64,000 nucleotides of DNA from JAWXBG01 sp044375415. Its GTDB lineage: Bacteria; Bacteroidota; Bacteroidia; Flavobacteriales_D; Sanyastnellaceae. A program made the position numbers and the translations under genes. Location: positions 8,154-72,153 of the forward strand of contig JBILMS010000009.1 in assembly GCA_044375415.1 (NCBI GenBank). The letters run 5' to 3'. The notes under the pieces were generated by a model. That model worked only from the letters and a program-made list of their open reading frames with translations, did not search any database and had not been told where the DNA came from. Below, piece after piece: positions 62,298 to 64,000 of the stretch; position 1 is the first letter of the stretch, and each line of letters starts with the position of its first letter.

Positions 62298-63020
62298 CTA
62301 GCCGGCTATTGTTTCGTATGTCACTTTAAATTCGTTGTCTTCCGAAAATAGTTCCATGCATGAATCCATCCATATTTTGGCGGTTTCTTTATCACCACCA
62401 TCGGCACTCAACACTGCGATTATTAGAACCGCTTCCTTTAACAAACCTAGTTGCTCTTTCTTGTAGTGAGTGAATTGCTTATCGCGTAGTATTCCGGCTG
62501 CCTCTAGAAAAGAAGCCTCCGATTCCTTTTTCGATTTCAACGCGGCTTCTGCCATTCCACGCATGATCAGTGCACCCGCGTCTTTAGGATCCATATCTAC
62601 CAAATAATCGTACATCGCTTTGGCCTTGGTATACTTTTCTGTATCCATCATCAATTCGCCTTCAGCAATAGTTGCCACGCGCAATTCAGACACAAAATCT
62701 TCGTATTCACCGATAAACTGACGTTCCTTGTCTTTTCCACAGTACTTCTTCATGTACTTCAAGGAACTCTTGAACGAATCCGGGTATTTTTCTTTAAACT
62801 CGTCTCTTTTAGACATTTGAAAGTAGCTCATACTCATAAACAAGTATGGAAGGGGATCCTTCTTGGTCTTTTCTTCTAAGGTGTATTTCTCCGCTTTATA
62901 CAAGCAACGCTCATATTTTTCGTCTACATACATCAAAAGAAGATCGTTGTATTCGTTTTGTGCTATAGCTCCAAAACTGTACAAGACAGCAAAAAAGCTT
63001 AAAATCAGTGTTTTTTTCAT
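62298..63020 (-). CDS. Secreted TPR-like protein, unknown function
   Basis: 240 residues from the ATG at 63018-63020, which gives a signal peptide (MKKTLILSFFAVLYSFGAIAQ); the in-frame GTG at 63042 is rejected because it adds charged residues ahead of it. The mature part is all helical with TPR-like pairs: LLLMYVDEKYERCLYKAEKY, YTKAKAMYDYLVDMDPKDAGAL, MRGMAEAALKSKKESEASF. Probably a periplasmic scaffold protein. Single gene with a clear promoter. Confidence 0.78.
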   Translation of the reverse strand: MKKTLILSFFAVLYSFGAIAQNEYNDLLLMYVDEKYERCLYKAEKYTLEEKTKKDPLPYLFMSMSYFQMSKRDEFKEKYPDSFKSSLKYMKKYCGKDKERQFIGEYEDFVSELRVATIAEGELMMDTEKYTKAKAMYDYLVDMDPKDAGALIMRGMAEAALKSKKESEASFLEAAGILRDKQFTHYKKEQLGLLKEAVLIIAVLSADGGDKETAKIWMDSCMELFSEDNEFKVTYETIAG

Positions 63021-63062
63021 GATAAAAAATTTTCTCGCAGGCACTTAGCCAAAAACGATGCC

Positions 63063-63095
63063 CAAAAATAGACGGACATTCTATCCACTCCAAAA
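63063..63095 (-). promoter_or_regulatory. Promoter (TTTG-N20-TATTTTTG)
   Basis: Minus strand TATTTTTG (63063-63070) with TTTG (63091-63094) 20 nt upstream, for the TPR-like gene. The leader is about 40 nt. Confidence 0.65.
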
Positions 63096-63177
63096 TTATT
63101 GACCTAAAACCCTCATTTTGCCTCTCAGTATTCCATTCTGACCGGAAATAAATGGTCGCAATTAGTCAAATACCACA

Positions 63178-63207
63178 TTGAAAGCGCTCTTTCGTGACTT
63201 AAATTTG
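63178..63207 (+). promoter_or_regulatory. Promoter (TTG-N19-TAAATTTG) of the TonB receptor gene
   Basis: TTG at 63178-63180 and TAAATTTG at 63200-63207, spacer 19 nt. The ATG at 63227 gives a leader of about 14 nt. Confidence 0.7.
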
Positions 63208-63226
63208 CCACCTTACCAACCACAAT

Positions 63227-64000
63227 ATGCCCACTTTTGCTTTTAACTGTACGAAATTTCTCCTCGCCTTTATCTTCATTGGCTCCTCTTTTGCATTATT
63301 TGCGCAAGGAACGGTGCGTGGAACTGTAAAAGATAGAAGCAACGGTGAACCGGTGATGTTTGCCCTAGTAGCTCTTCAAGGAACTGAATACAGTGGGACA
63401 ACAGACGATAACGGTTATTACTCTCTCACCAAAATACCTGCAGGTTCATACACACTTCTCATAAAATCTACTGAACACCAAGAATATACTGAAGCCATAA
63501 TCATCGAAAACGACAAGATTATTTCCCGCAATGTCCAACTGGACCTCAAAAGTTTAGAACTTCGAACAATTGAGATTTCCAGTGACCACGCAGATCAAGT
63601 TAATCAGGTAAATATTTCCGTAGAAACCATTCGTCCGCAAGACATTAAGAAAGTTCCTTCTTTTGGTGGTCAGGCCGACATTGTTCAAGTGCTTACCACG
63701 ATACCCGGAGTAACAAGTACGGGTGATCAAGGAGGTCAGATATACATACGCGGGGGAAGTCCTGTACAGAACAAAGTACTGCTCGACGGTATGATCATCT
63801 ACAATGCATTCCACTCTATCGGTCTTTTTTCCGTTTTCGATACTGATGTATTGGCAAATGCAGAAGTCTATACCGGTGGTTTCGGAGCTCAATACGGCGG
63901 AAGAATTTCATCTATCATGGACATAACGACTCGCGATGGAAACAAAAAAGAACTAGATGGTAAAATCGGAATAAGCCCTTTTGGAAGCAAGGCCCTTATC
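63227..64000 (+). CDS. TonB-dependent outer-membrane receptor, 5' part only
   Basis: The first 258 codons of a gene that runs past the window end. Signal peptide (about 1-27), then a carboxypeptidase-like regulatory domain (GTVRGTVKDRSNGEPVMFA, TDDNGYYSLTKIPAGSYTLLI) and the start of the plug domain (VPSFGGQADIVQVLTTIPGV, IYIRGGSPVQNKVLLDGM, VYTGGFGAQYGGRISSIMD). It would import a ligand through the outer membrane with TonB energy. No SusD-like gene is visible before it. ATG at 63227 chosen because it starts a normal signal peptide after a strong promoter. Confidence 0.9.
   Translation, partial: MPTFAFNCTKFLLAFIFIGSSFALFAQGTVRGTVKDRSNGEPVMFALVALQGTEYSGTTDDNGYYSLTKIPAGSYTLLIKSTEHQEYTEAIIIENDKIISRNVQLDLKSLELRTIEISSDHADQVNQVNISVETIRPQDIKKVPSFGGQADIVQVLTTIPGVTSTGDQGGQIYIRGGSPVQNKVLLDGMIIYNAFHSIGLFSVFDTDVLANAEVYTGGFGAQYGGRISSIMDITTRDGNKKELDGKIGISPFGSKALI

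Noticed and set aside
1..64000. tRNA, rRNA, CRISPR arrays, prophage or insertion sequences
   Set aside because: No cloverleaf with GTTCGA-type arm, no regularly spaced direct repeats with unique spacers, no integrase or transposase frames were found.

Overview
The window is a bacterial chromosome segment from the phylum Bacteroidota, most likely Flavobacteriales or a close relative. The evidence is indirect but consistent. Seven complete or partial proteins carry type IX secretion (T9SS) C-terminal sorting domains of type A or type B. There is a TonB receptor with a carboxypeptidase-like regulatory domain. Many genes are preceded by the Bacteroidota promoter signature (TTG/TTTG, 18-20 nt, TAnnTTTG), and Shine-Dalgarno use is weak. 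No tRNA, rRNA, CRISPR array, phage or insertion sequence was recognised.

Layout. 1-4 kb: the end of a T9SS surface protein, a small membrane protein and a large GNAT-like protein of unknown function. 4-9.5 kb: a complete tripartite RND efflux operon (adaptor, pump, TolC). 9.6-13 kb: a secreted CotH-kinase/lamin-tail protein and a band-7 lipoprotein. 13.5-18.4 kb: a polyamine region with arginine decarboxylase, an MscS channel, a decayed agmatinase remnant, a deoxyhypusine-synthase-like enzyme and a Lys-rich/AT-hook/acidic protein. 18.5-19.35 kb: an EI24 membrane protein. 19.35-19.85 kb: a repeat mosaic between convergent genes. 19.85-23 kb: a secreted lysyl-endopeptidase-like protein that has lost its catalytic triad, divergent from a Kazal/Kunitz-like multi-domain protein.

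23-29 kb (minus strand): a tight five-gene operon aspartate aminotransferase - heptose-phosphate kinase - TrkH - UbiE/MenG - AroA. 29-38.9 kb: housekeeping genes (lipid kinase, PaaI thioesterase, ABC exporter, TruA, alpha-oxoamine synthase, PAP2 phosphatase, RpoN, AsnS, LolD-like ATPase). 39-47.5 kb: three tandem paralogous choice-of-anchor-L surface proteins with type B sorting domains. 47.6-57.5 kb: MscL, an MMPL/RND exporter, LpxD, a methyltransferase, a small secreted protein, a HAMP-less histidine kinase, GpmI and DnaK. 57.9-64 kb: an outer-membrane patatin, a WlbA-like dehydrogenase with a FemAB/GNAT-like transferase, a TPR-like secreted protein and the start of a TonB-dependent receptor.

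The observations I consider most worth following are these: (1) the pseudo-protease with all three triad positions replaced, beside a probable protease-inhibitor mosaic; (2) a frame-open but degenerate agmatinase remnant exactly where speB would be expected between speA and the DHS-like gene; (3) a cluster of seven TGNCA pentamers upstream of dnaK, five of them spaced 12-18-18-12, including a -24/-12 (sigma-54-like) pair; (4) oppositely oriented octamer arrays flanking a repeat mosaic. All calls come from reading the sequence; no database search was run.
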